From Obelidium mucronatum (Eukaryota; Chytridiomycota; Chytridiomycetes; Chytridiales; Chytriomycetaceae): 64,000 bases of DNA. The first letter of the stretch is position 1; every line of letters begins with the position of its first letter. Of the stretch, positions 30,184 through 42,600 are shown in pieces. Made by a program: the position numbers and the translations under genes. Under the pieces are notes generated by a model. That model was given only the letters and a program-made list of their open reading frames with translations. It made no database searches and had not been told where the DNA came from. The stretch is from positions 186,001 through 250,000 of the forward strand of contig JAIVFH010000038.1 of the NCBI GenBank assembly GCA_025765595.1. The letters are read 5' to 3'.

Positions 30184-33100
30184 ATGTCCCTTGGAACAGC
30201 AGATTGCCAGGTCCTTTTATCTAGCTTTCCCTCGCTTCAAAGCGCGCTGGGAAGCACTTGTGCAAATGGCGAAGAATCTCTATTCAAAGCAGACGACAAC
30301 GGGAACTGCGTCGCTATGTATATCTGATAGCCTTGCGTATGGACACCTGCTGACAAAATCTCAACTTCTCAGCTCTTTGCCGTCTCTAGAACTTTCCGGA
30401 TCCCTTCCTGATTTATCGTCCTTGACGCTGCTGACTTATTTGTGAGCGATCAATGAGAATTCTTTGATATTAAAAATCATCATCAACATTCAGGGACTTA
30501 CAAAACAACCGATTCACTGGCGATATACCCGCGAATTGGTCAAATCTCGGACCTTTCAACTATTTGAATTTACAAGGGAATTATCTAACTGGCACAGGCA
30601 AGTCCACTTGTTGATCACGATATTTCTAATGCGATTATTTGGTTTTTCGCCAGTCCCCACGAACTGGACCCGCGCAGATAATGATTTTGGCTGGGGAAAC
30701 ATTCCAGGAACATTTAAAGGCTTTGGTGTTGCCAAAAATTCCGATAACCGCATGGTGGTATTCCCCTACACGTCGTCCCGCTGGGAAGTGCACTACCAAC
30801 TCACCCCAAACAACTTCTCTTGGAACCAGAATTTTTTTTTCTACAACCGCGCGTCAATTTGTAGGATAGTAGTTGGAAAGAGTCTGAATGGCAGGCTTGA
30901 AGTGTTTCCTATTATCAACAACACTAACTCCGGAGGACCTGCATTCCATTATTATCAAAGTAATATTGACACTTACATATTAAGTGCTCCTTTTGGAGGG
31001 TTTCCAAGCTGGATGGGTTGCAACAGTGTTGCAGTCTCGGATGCGGAGGGTAAATTGCACTTTATGGGAATCACCGATCCCAACAAGTATAGCAGACAAA
31101 CAATTCAGACTACTGTAAACGGCAATTCCTGGAGCTCATTTTCCGTAGTGGGAAGTGGTCAAACAGGGACATTCCTCACCATCGATGCGGCACTGAATGG
31201 AAATGGCGTTTTGGAAATGTGGGGATTTGGTTCCAGAGGGGTCAAGAGACTTATACAGACCTCCGCATCGGCTTGGCCAAGTAATCAAGGGACATCGGTG
31301 TCAAGCCGAACTGACTTTATTCAAATCAAAGTCGTCAAGCAGCCCAACAACACTATGCTTGTGTTTCTTTTGACAACTTCCTTTGATTTGCTGTATACAG
31401 CTTCGCTTACCCAACTCGAAACCGGTGTGGCTAAAATTGATGCTTTGTATAATCCTTCAGCCACAACACTGTATCTGTTTATGCTTACAACATCCAATGT
31501 TGTAAAATATATGGCATACACTAATAACGTTTGGTCGACTGCGAGTACAATTGGGGGACAGGCCCTCACTGACTTTAGTGTTGTTTTTCGAAGTGATGGG
31601 ATGTGGCAATTGTTCGGAGTCAATGGAGAAGGACCAGTTTACTATACTTCGCCATCGCAAATGTGAGCCTTCAAAGTGGTTATTGATGTTACTGAAAATG
31701 AAACCATGAATTAGCCTTGTGGGTCAAAATTGCCTCGTTTCTCAGTCAAACCAAAAGAACTGCCCTTTGAAGACCTCGGACTGCCAAGTTTTGCATCAAG
31801 CATTTCCAAGCCTCCAAAGCAATCTCGGCACTGTGGATTCCAACTGTGCAGCTGGCAATGGTCTTCTTTTCAAGACCGATCGAAACGGGAACTGTGTTGC
31901 AATGTATGTCTCCCTTTTTTCTTTGATTCAGACGCTCATAAAAATTCTAGAAACATGCCGCAACGCAGTCTCACTGGAAATTTGCCAGATTTATCAGCAT
32001 TAACGCTTTTAACTTATATGTGAGTTTTTTGTTTGGTGTTTTTCAGCCTTTAATCGGAATGTAACAATGACTTCCAAGTGATTTGAGTGGCAATAGCTTG
32101 AGCGGAGAAGTGCCAGCCTCTTGGTCGAGATTCGGAAATTTGAGTTTGTTGAAACTGCATGAAAATTATTTAACGGGAGCAGGTATTAATTTTTTTCAAA
32201 TGCTTTCTTGTACCTCACTGATTATCTTGCATTTTCAGTGCCATTGCCCTTCACACTCGCGTCATTCCTGCCAACCCATTATACGTGGGATTCGTATTCG
32301 ATATCAGGGACCTACAAAAATTTTATGGCCTTTACTTTGCTCAATCAAATTCGAATTTTGGGATCAACAAGTACTGGATTATATGGTGTATCCCAGAATG
32401 CCGAAAATGGAATATACTGGGGCGCCCCTGAATCAAAAATTAACAAAACCAATATCATGGATTTTGTTGAATATTTTACCAATATCTATTTGGTTCTGGA
32501 AGAATCTTCAAGTTTATACAATGGTTACGGCGGAAATTCCTTCATGTACACCCGAACATCATTGTCAAGCTTTGAATACAGTGTGGGAGATCCAGCTACT
32601 GGTTTTGGATCTTGGGTTTCCGCAGTTGCTGTTGCTTCAGATAGCGCTGGGAAATTTCATTTGATTGGGCTGGGAGGCACTGCAGACTCAAAAACAATAC
32701 GTGAAAGATATCTGTCCGGAGGAGCGTGGTTTTCTTGGATGGATATCTGTGGTGGCGGCGGTGGTGTGGTTAAAGATTTTGCGGCTTTGCAGGTAGCAGG
32801 CACCAACATTCTGGTAATTAGTGTAGGAAGCACTGGTGTACGCGAGTGTCGGCGTACTTCATCCTGGGGAACTTGGACGGTAATTAATTCTCGAACTGAT
32901 TTGGTTCAAGTTCGTGCGTTTGCTGGGGACACAATTGTCGTTGTTGCGTTGACAAACAATGGAACTCTGGTAGATTCCGGTACAGATTCAGTCATCGCAT
33001 CATCTATCAAGCAGTTTGAAGGCTATGTTGATGACGGAAATAATCTGCACTTGTTTTTTCTGACTGTGTCAGGAGAAGTCAGATACAATTCTCGTGATAC

Positions 33101-35462
33101 ACAGGCTGGGAATTGGGCAACCACAAGCAACACAATACCCGGACCGATTCTTACTCGCTTTAAATTGATTGTTACAAATAATGGCAATTGGCAGCTGTTT
33201 GGTTTAGACGAGTTCGGATCTATCGGATACACAAATCCTTCCAAGCTGTAAGAGCATTAAATGCTATAATATCCCAAGTTTTAACAGCGAATTTTAGAAC
33301 CACTGTTTATTCGAACTGTTTTTCGTCTGGTTTCGGTTATCAGGGGCAGAAGCAGGCACGTCTATGCCCTGGAACAACGTCGACCTCTACCACTTCACAA
33401 TCCACGACGACTTCGGAAGCGACACATACAACAGCCATAACCACATCAGAAACAACGACCACTACAGATACCACTTCTGAAACAACGAGTTCCGAGGCCA
33501 ATACGTCATCATCAGACACTACTGACACCACAACATCCACTACCGATACTACTACTGACACAACTACTGAAACAACCACGTCGGACACAAGCACATCATC
33601 AGACACCACTGACACCACAACATCCACTACCGATACTACTACTGACACAACTACTGAAACAACCACGTCGGATACAACCACATCATCAGACACCACCGAC
33701 ACCACAACATCCACAACCGATACTACAACATCCACAACCGATACTACCGCAGACACAACTACTGATACAACCACATCGGATACAACCACCTCATCAGATA
33801 CCATAACATCCACAACCGATACTACCGTAGACACAACTACTGATACAACCACATCGGATACAACCACCTCATCAGACACCACAACATCCACAACCGATAC
33901 TACCGCAGACACAACTACTGATACAACCACATCGGATACAACCACCTCATCAGATACCATAACATCCACAACCGATACTACCGTAGACACAACTACTGAT
34001 ACAACCACATCGGATACAACCACCTCATCAGACACCACAACATCCACAACCGATACTACCGCAGACACAACTACTGATACAACCACATCGGATACAACCA
34101 CCTCATCAGACACCACAACATCCACAACCGATACTACCGTAGACACAACTACTGATACAACCACATCGGATACGACTACATCATCAGACACCACTGAAAC
34201 TGTTACGCAAACTACCAATACCACTACTGAAACAACAAGTGAAACACCCACTTCCGAGACAGTTACGCCCACGTCAGATGACACATCAACATCCGACACA
34301 ACCACTACCGAGACGACCACCTTATCAAACTCCACTGACACAACCACTTCCGTCACTACCGAAACAACGGATAGCACAACGACTTCTTCTTCAGACTCAA
34401 CCACTGACACAACCACCGATACTGTAACTGCTACAACAGTAGAAAACACAACAACTACGGAGGAGACAATCGATTTGAACGGCAACAATGGAATTAACAC
34501 TGGTAGTTCCACTAACGCAGAGTTTTCATCATCATCATATTCATCAAACCACATGACAAGCACATTGCAAGCATCCGGGTCTACTTCTGCTTCATCTTCC
34601 TCTTCAGTTTCACCATCTCCAACTGTCGGTCCAAATGCTGATTGCCTTGTCATCCAAGAGGCCTTTCCAACTATCCAATTCAATATGGATTGTAACAGTA
34701 TTCCTTCCAATGCAACATATCCAGTCGTAAAGGCCACTTATCGTCGTAGGCGTCAATCCAGGTATGCTTTTTCTCGCTCAATACCTGGGTTGTTCTGATT
34801 CCACACAAAACACACCCCAAAAACAGCGACTACATTCAGTTCCTCAACAGCCGTATCATCCATGTGATTCTTCCCAACTTGAATTTGGCAGGTACTGTTT
34901 CCCCGATTCTCGGAAATCTCGGACAGATGCAGATTCTGTAAGTTGACGCTTTTTACTCTTTGATCATGTTTTTTTTTAAATGTATATATTGAATGTGCCG
35001 CTTTTGGTTGTCGAAAGTGACCTGTCAGGAAACCAGCTTACTGGAAGTATCCCAGAGGAGCTTTCGAAATGCGCTCAATTAGTTGCAGTTTCATTGGAAA
35101 AGAATCAGTTGGTGGGAGCGGTTCCAGCAGCGCTGACAGCAGTACTCGCTGTGAACAAGGCTGAAGTCAAATTCGGGACAAACTGCTTGGATAACCACAG
35201 CAATCAGAAAAGCTCGTGCAAGAAGCAAGAAGATAACTGCATTCGAGTGAGTATGGATACGCGCTACTTTGCGCCACAGTACCAGCCTCTTTGGGATGCT
35301 CTTGCTGCTTCAAACAATGACATGCGTGCTTTCGATAGACTGGCGGAGGCTTCTGGGAACTTTGCCTTTGGGGAATACATATTTCAAGCGTTTCGAAAGT
35401 ACGCGTCAGAGCTTGTATGGTGTATGATTCATCACCCAGGTTTTAGTTACAGGGGACCTTGA
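30184..35462 (+). CDS. LRR / beta-propeller / mucin-like surface protein, copy 1
   Basis: Eleven exons: 30184-30317, 30373-30441, 30494-30597, 30654-31662, 31715-31903, 31951-32019, 32079-32182, 32239-33247, 33298-34761, 34827-34937, 35018-35462; 1568 residues with all phases closing. Order of modules: Cys-bearing LRR cap (ADCQVLLSSFPSLQS), short LRR (SLPDLSSLTLLTYLDLQNN), and a ~335-residue propeller with repeats like VAKNSDNRMVVFPY and NGNGVLEMWGFGSRGVKR that resemble PLL/tectonin-type lectins. A second cap, LRR and propeller follow, then a Thr/Ser/Asp mucin-like stretch of ~360 residues, a third cap ending YRRRRQS, more LRRs (DLSGNQLTGSIPEELSKC) and a conserved C-terminal block. No signal peptide or anchor is visible at this start. 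The intron at 30598-30653 uses a GC donor. Probable carbohydrate-binding adhesin or sensor, by inference. Confidence 0.8.
33728..34195 (+). repeat. 78-bp coding minisatellite, six units
   Basis: The 26-residue unit TSTTDTT(A/V)DTTTDTTT followed by SDTTTSSDT(T/I) repeats six times. Ala and Val alternate strictly at the variable site (A,V,A,V,A,V), indicating growth as a 156-bp dimer. Related but less regular Thr/Ser/Asp repeats flank it from about 33480 to 34440. Confidence 0.85.
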
Positions 35463-35557
35463 ACTTTTTCTTTATTTTTCTTGAAGCAGTTTGCTATTAT
35501 TTCAAGTCAAAATAAAAAAAGCTTGGTTGAAACAGAAAATACAAACTAGTTTGGCTT

Positions 35558-38500
35558 TTATGATTCATCAGAAGGAGTCACAACTCCACTGCTCCGTTTT
35601 GACAACTCGTCTTTGGATGATATCCTTTCGATCACAACACCCTCAACAACTGCTTCCATTTCATCATACCGCGCCCGCCAATGCTCCACTTCAGTTCGCA
35701 ATGCACCGATTTCAACCAATGCATCGTTGTACTGCTCCAGAAGAGGTGAAGTATCACTGCTTCTACCCAATGCGGAATCCACAAACATTTTCTTGATTTC
35801 CACGTTGGATTTGATTTGATGGTCTAGCTGTGCCTCGATAGAAGACAGCTTTTGCTGTAACGACACATTCTTTGTCATCAGCTTCTTCATTGTTGCTGCC
35901 ATCTTTTCTGTTGATAGTTTCTTGTCAAACACGAAAGGAAGAGGAAGTACAATGTCTTGGTTTTCATCGCTCGACTCTGCAGACTGCTGAAGAGGTTGAT
36001 TGTGAGAATGATAGCCAGCGGAATTTGTTTCGGCGACTGCATTCGACCAGTTGACAAGGGCATTCACTGATGATGACGACGAAGATAAAGAGTAGCCAGA
36101 TTCGAGAAGAGCTCCTGCATCGCTGGCAATACCTCGGGAACTCCTCCTGCCGCTTTCGTCGGGAGGAGGACTGTGACTTCTCCTTGAAATTGCAGCAGAA
36201 GACATTGCAATCACAGATTCCAGCTTTTCTTGTTGCATATCCATAATCTCATGACTCTCCGTTAACCCCTTCTCAAGCCTGGAATTAACGTCTGCCATCC
36301 ACTTGACCCAAGCAATCACATCTACATCTTCTACTCGTTCCCCTCCTGCGTGGCCTATTCCGCGATTCCAACCAACTCGCGACTCTGCACTTTCCCAGAT
36401 AACCTTCTGCACACTCGTCATAGTTTTAACCAGCTCTTGATAATCGCTTTGGAGCTTCTCTGTCGCAGAATACAGCGCACGCTCCTTGAAACCCCAAGTT
36501 TCCTTCTCCCTTTGAATTTTAGCCGTCAGGTCTTCCACTTCCCGTTTCAACTCTCCAGCCTGTACAACGAGGGCTTCTCGTTCGTATGCGCGCATTCTTT
36601 GCAACTCGATGGTCTCTCGCAACTCGTCCATTTCTTCCCGATAACCCATCACTTGAGCTGCAAGCTCTCCATTCTTTTCGTGCAATGAAGTTATAACATC
36701 ATGCGCGCTCGCTTCGTTTCCTTTTTTCAACAAGGCCGTTCCGATATCCGCCTGCGAGAGCCGTAACCGCGCCAACTCTGCTTCAGTTCTGTTCAAGGCA
36801 TCCAGCAAAGATTGGCTCTTTGCTTGGCTCGCATGGTATCGGTCTTTTGTGATTTCTAGTTGATGTTGAAGGGATGCAACCTCGTATGCGTGGTTTTCAA
36901 GAGCTTCCTTATATTGTGATTCAGGAACAAGCGACGATGACTCTAGTTCCAGCTTGTGTTGTAAGGTCTGTTGTTTCAAAGTTTGAGAGAGTTGAAAGTA
37001 ACGCTGGTTGGAGGACTCGAGGTCTTGATTGAGAGATGTGAGGGCATCCTTGAGTTGCAAGTTTTCACTTTGTAGCGAAAGGAGAAGAGGAGAATCTTGG
37101 AGCGGTGTTGCTGCGGATTTTGCTGGTGTGGATACACTTTTCGCGTCCTCGTCGCGGAAAGCAGCAAGTTTGGCAGCCAGCTCATTTCGCTCCTCCATGC
37201 TCTGAGTAAGTTGAGCCTGAAATTGAATACTTTTTGCAAGGAATTCGGCTTCCAGTTGAGTGTTTGCGGCTTCTAATTTGACGATTTGAGATTTATACTC
37301 CAAATCTCGGCCAGCATCAAGATCCTGCTGGGTTTCAATCTGGGTTTGAAGAGATCCAACGATATTTTCCAACTCTGCTACACGAATTCGATAATCTGAC
37401 GCAACAGCAGCATGGTCTGTTTCAATTAATTGAATTGAATTCTCAAGCTCCATGATTATTGTCTGGGCTTCATCTTCTTTAGCTTGAGCAGCAGAAGCCA
37501 AAATCTGCGCCTCAGAGCGTTCTTTCTCAAGCGTTTTCACGTATTGTTCAAGAGCAAGAGCTTTCTCCTCGCTTTTCTGACACCGCTCCGTCAATTCAAT
37601 GGTTCTTTGCTCGGATTCCCGTTTATACCGATTCAACTCCGCCTGCAGTTGTCCCAGGATCTCTAAATTTCCGTCCTCCCGGAAACCAGAAGCGGCAACT
37701 TCCAGATTTAAATTATCGACGCTTTTTTTCCTCTCCTCAATCCAGCGAATCCGCTCTTTATCCCATTGGTTTTTGAGTGCCATCATTTCTTCGTTCTTCT
37801 TGTTCAAATCGGCCTTCAGGGTTTTGATTACCATGGACGCTTCATGTATCGCCTCCTTGTTTTCATGCCGAATATGTGTGTTTTGATCCAGCTGGTGAGC
37901 CAACGACTCCATATCTTCCCTCAGATGGTTATTATCTTTAAGGAGCCGAGCGTTTGTTGATTCTAAAGCACTGCATCGGTGAGCGGCTTCAGCAAGCTTC
38001 CTGGAAATATCCGTTGGAGTCGAAGGGCGAAGAAGCGGAGAAGATGGACCTTTCACGCCAAGGTAAAAAACGTCAGTGTCTGTTGCAGAAGGGCTACGAC
38101 TTCGTTCCCGATGTAGGGTAGCTTGAGCCTTCAATTCATGGTTTTCCGCTTCAATATCCCTAAGCTTTGTTTCAGTGTCCCGGATAGATAGCTTCAGATC
38201 CACGACTTGCTGTTGCAGCTTTGTGACTGTGGTCGCTGACACGGACGGTTCCAAAGATTTTGAAGTTTCAGCTTGCAGAAGGAGAGATGCGTTTTGAGTG
38301 GAGAGGGATTTGATTGTCTCTTGAAGGTGCTTTAGTTGCAGCTGCTGTTCATTGTCATCTATTGGCTTCGACCCAGGTGGTTGTGAATCCCAAGTTTGTG
38401 TTTCAATCGTCCGGTTATCGGCGATTCGTTTCCGACCTCGATCAGGGCTTTGGCTTCCCGTTCGAGGAGGCATGTTTTCCGAGTATGGTATTGATTCGAA

Positions 38501-39550
38501 TTCCTTGATGCGCCGGCATAAAGCGACAATCCACGCCTTCAGCGCGTCTATATCTTGGCCAGCACCAGTACTAGGTGCCAGACTCAGATCAAATTGTTTT
38601 GAGGCACCTTTGATTACGTTCCGCAAAATCTCAAGTTCGCTATTTTTAGAGGAGATGGTTGACTGCAAAGATGAAATCGTAACAGATGGATCGGGTATGG
38701 GTTGTATGCGCAATTCCTGATCCATCCGTTGATTGGTATAATTTACAAGAGCATGATCTGGGCTGGATATTGCGGAATGAAGTGGAGAATGAGGCGGGCT
38801 GATTTTGGTTGGCGAGCTAGGTACTGAAGGGGGTAATCGGGGTATGTTGGTTTGGGTTTGAGATATTTCGCTCAAGGGTTTCTGAAGCAGATTCGTTGTA
38901 AGCTGGGTAAGCTATTACAGGGAGGAATGTTAAAAATACTTTGTTGGATAATCCGACTTGAACAAACATGAGACGTGAGTTGATTCAAGTGGTTCTTTTT
39001 CTTGCGCAATTCTTCCATTGAAGGTGACCTGTTTTAAGCCAAGTACTGAATCAGCTTCGTTTTCGTATCTGCACACTCCAACAAACCCGTGAAGAATCTT
39101 TTCGGTTCGTCTCTTTCTTTCCACATGTTTGACAACAATAATGCGGGACCCTTTTCCATCGCTGCTCTCCAACGAATTTCTCTCTAAAGAAGCGGATACG
39201 GTTTCTTGTTGGCCACTCGATGATATATTTGAATACGTATAGAGCTGTGAGTGATGTGGTGAGATCCCACTTTGCTGTTGGTGGATTATTGCAGGACCTG
39301 TGACTACCGACACAGTCGATGGCAGAGCAGCAATGGCACTAGACGTCTCGGAGTATATGCTAGGGTGCGCAGCTGCGCTTGCTGAGTTGGCCATCTCGGA
39401 CGGCGCATGTTTGAGAGTCGACAATGAGGCCTTTTTGGACTGAAACTTCTGCAGCTGTGAGCATCAAAGCATCGACTCAGCACTCGGATGGAAGCGGCAA
39501 GTGCAGTGTACCTTCTTCCGCGCCCGCTTGACAAGTTCCGCTTTGTCCAT
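35558..39550 (-). CDS. Golgin-like long coiled-coil protein
   Basis: Inferred exons 39550-39512, 39454-39029, 38911-35558 give 1272 residues with closed phases; the second intron (117 nt, GTCACC donor) is the least certain. The first exon encodes MDKAELVKRARKK and splices to LQKFQSKK, resembling the conserved N-terminal basic motif of golgins such as GM130 (A-x-KKKL-x-x-Q). A disordered Ser/Pro-rich stretch follows (residues ~30-200). Nearly continuous heptad repeats then run to the end, rich in Glu, Gln, Leu and Lys, with breaks near PDRGRKR and SRRSHSPPPDESGRRSS. No membrane span is seen. A vesicle-tethering role at the Golgi or a centrosomal/structural role are both possible; the golgin call rests on the short N-terminal motif. 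Only 75 bases separate its ATG from the divergent LRR/propeller copy 2. Confidence 0.72.
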
Positions 39551-39625
39551 TTCCCTTCGAATAATTGTCGTCGCACCACGTAAACCCGACGCAAACAAAC
39601 AAAAACAAAAACAAAAAAACAAAAA

Positions 39626-42600
39626 ATGGGCCTAGGCACCGCAGACTGCCAGGCGCTGCGGGCGGCTTTTCCGGCGCTGCAAAACACGCTCGGCGGCAGC
39701 TGCGCTGGCGGCGACGGCGCGCTGTTCACGGCCGACGCGCGCGGAAACTGCGTCGCAATGTGATTCTCTCGGCGCGGCTCAGCGGCGCGACTAACCAGCG
39801 CGTCTTTCTCTTCACCCAAACAGATCCATGCCGTCGCTTGGCCTGTCCGGCACTCTTCCTGATCTGTCGTCGCTGGTGTCGTTGACGTACTTGTACGCGT
39901 TTGATCATCTAATCACATCGACAAACGTTGTTATTCATGCCATTTGTTTTGTACAGGGACCTGCACAATAATTCGTTCGAGGGTGAAATTCCTGCTTCGT
40001 GGTCTAGTCTGGCGCCTTTAAGCTATCTTAACTTGCAGGGCAATAATTTGGTTGGACTTGGTTTGTAGAAGTATTCAAGTGCCTTACTTCAGGCAAAGTA
40101 ACATCATCACCTATACAACCTCGTCACCTGTACAGTACCGGATTGGATCACAACAAGCAATGCGTTTGTTTGGGGCAGTTTATCTGGAAATTTCCAGAAT
40201 GTGGCTGCTGGCAAGAATGCTGATGGCCGTCTTCAGATCTTCTCTTACACTTCAACAACAATTGAGACTTTCCATCAGCTCACTCCAAATAATTTCTCAT
40301 GGTCTTCGAATGCGTATAGCTTTGGATCATTATCTCGCTCACCTTGTAATGTTGTCGTAGGGCAAAGTCGGAATGGCAAGTTTGAGATTTTCACTATTCT
40401 CAACGAAACCCTCTTTCGTGGGATGTCTGGCGGGAACGTGTATCATTACTCCCAAACTTCAGCAAATGGCCTCACTTTTAGTGGGGCGAATCCTAGCATT
40501 GGTTTCACCGGTTGGACTAGCTGTAAAAGTGTTGCCGCTTCGGATTCTGGAGGAAAGGTGCACTTTATTGGAGTTTCTGGGCCCGGTACAACGAAGCCAG
40601 TCAAAGAAGTCGTACAGAAATCTGTGAATGCAGACGACTGGTTCCCACTAATCGCTGCCGGATACAGCGCGAACATTGATCATGTCGCTTGCGCACTTAA
40701 TGGATTGGGAAAGCTGGAAATATGGGGCTTTGGCACTAGCGGTTTGAAGAACATGACACAGACTGGGTCCGTCTGGCCGTCAGGTGCACAATCTTGGACC
40801 ACAACTTCAGTTGGGGGCAGGAGCTTCACAAAAATCTACGCCTTTAGAGAACCCAGCGGAGAAGTCAATATTTTATTGATTACTGAATCCAACCAACTAC
40901 TCTATACCAATTCATTCACTTCATTGGCGGGATCCGTCAAAAGCGCAAAACCAATTCTTAATCCATCCAACACAACATTGTATTTGTTCATGCTAACAAC
41001 ATCTAACACTGTCAAGTTCATGACGAAGACAAGCGCTCGTTGGTCTCGTGCAACGGAAATTCCAGGTCGCGAGCTAACTGCTTTTGATGTTGTTTTTCGG
41101 AGTGATGGCAAGTGGCATTTGTTTGGAGTCAATGGAACGGGTCCAATCCATCATGCAACAACACCTCAATAGTGAGAATTTTTTCTTTTTACTTTCGATG
41201 AATATTTAGCAATTAACATTTTGGCCAGCAACATCGACCAAAACTGCTTCCAGTCGCAAAGCAATCAACGAAGATGTCCGTTAAAAAAACCCGATTGTCA
41301 AGTTTTGCACGCAGCTTTTCCGAGACTTCAATCCGATCTCGGCACTGTGGATTCAAATTGCCAATCAGGAAGCAATGTATTGTACAAGTCGGATCCAGCC
41401 GGAAACTGTGTCGCAATGTAACATATATCCCTTGGCTTAACTAAATTAATCACCATTAATTAAGCATGATGGCTTCGAAAAATCTTATTGGAACGCTGCC
41501 TGATTTATCTGGCCTAACTCTCTTAACATACATGTAATTGTAAGAATTTTCAGGGTTAATAGAAGCTGAAAAAAATATTTATAGTGATTTGAGCTCAAAC
41601 GGTTTTCAGGGAGACATTCCAGCATCATGGTCGGGCTTCGGGAACCTGCAAACATTAAAGTTAAATGCTAATTATCTAACAGGAGCGGGTAATGCATTTA
41701 TTGCTCATTGAAGTTTTCTTTTTTGTCAACGGCTTTGTTTTCTGCCAGTGCCATCCACTTGGCCAGTGCCATCACCTTCGACGTCCCAAACTTATGTATG
41801 GGACACTGATTACTTCACCGGACCGTACCAAAAACTTTTGGTTTTCTTCCTGGACTCTAAAATTCGATTGGTGACACAAACAAGTACTGGATTGCATGGC
41901 ATCTCCCAAAACGAAGAATATGGGATTCTTTGGAGCACACCCGTCCCGATTATCAATCAAACAAACATAAAAACATTTATCGAGTACAACAGTAATATCT
42001 ATTTGGTTGTCAATGAGTCGGCAAGTGCAGACAATAGCTATGGAGGAAACTCGTTTGAGTACATTCGACAAACAGATCAAACAGACCTCCGCTACGCGGT
42101 AGGCGCATTAAGATCCGGTTTTTCATCTTGGGTTTCTGAAATTGCTTACTCCAACGATTTTGGAACTTTTGGAACTGCTCGATTTTTTGGACTTGGTGGA
42201 GATGCCGTAAACACTACAGTTAAAACCATACGATCAAGAGTTTCTAGCTATAGAGGTTGGGGAGACTGGAGTGAAATTTGTCCCACTGCGGGATTTGGGA
42301 AGGGCGGTCTGATTCGAAACTTCTCATTGGATTATCAGAACGGGTACATCCGAGTTTGGAGTGTTGGAGACACCGGAATCAGGCGCTGTATATTCGATAT
42401 AAATCGAGATTCCTGGCAAAGCTGGACACCTTTCTCTTCTCAGGCAGACTTTGTGGACGTTCGTGTCATTTACTCCTCCATAGTTGTCGCATTGACCAGC
42501 AATGGAACTTTAGTCCATGTGCGGAATCCTGCCTATGAATTGGCTACTTCTGTTCAAAGTTTTGAGCTTTTGGAAAGAGGCGGTCTCATTTATCTCTTCT

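Noticed and set aside
33480..34440. CRISPR-like or transposon repeat array
   Set aside because: The repeats are in-frame coding units without unique spacers or terminal repeats, within a eukaryotic exon.
33340..34737. 465-codon open frame on the minus strand (Val/Ser/Asp-rich)
   Set aside because: It is the antisense of the Thr/Asp repeat exon of LRR/propeller copy 1. The repeat composition keeps the opposite strand open; there is no start context, domain or splicing.
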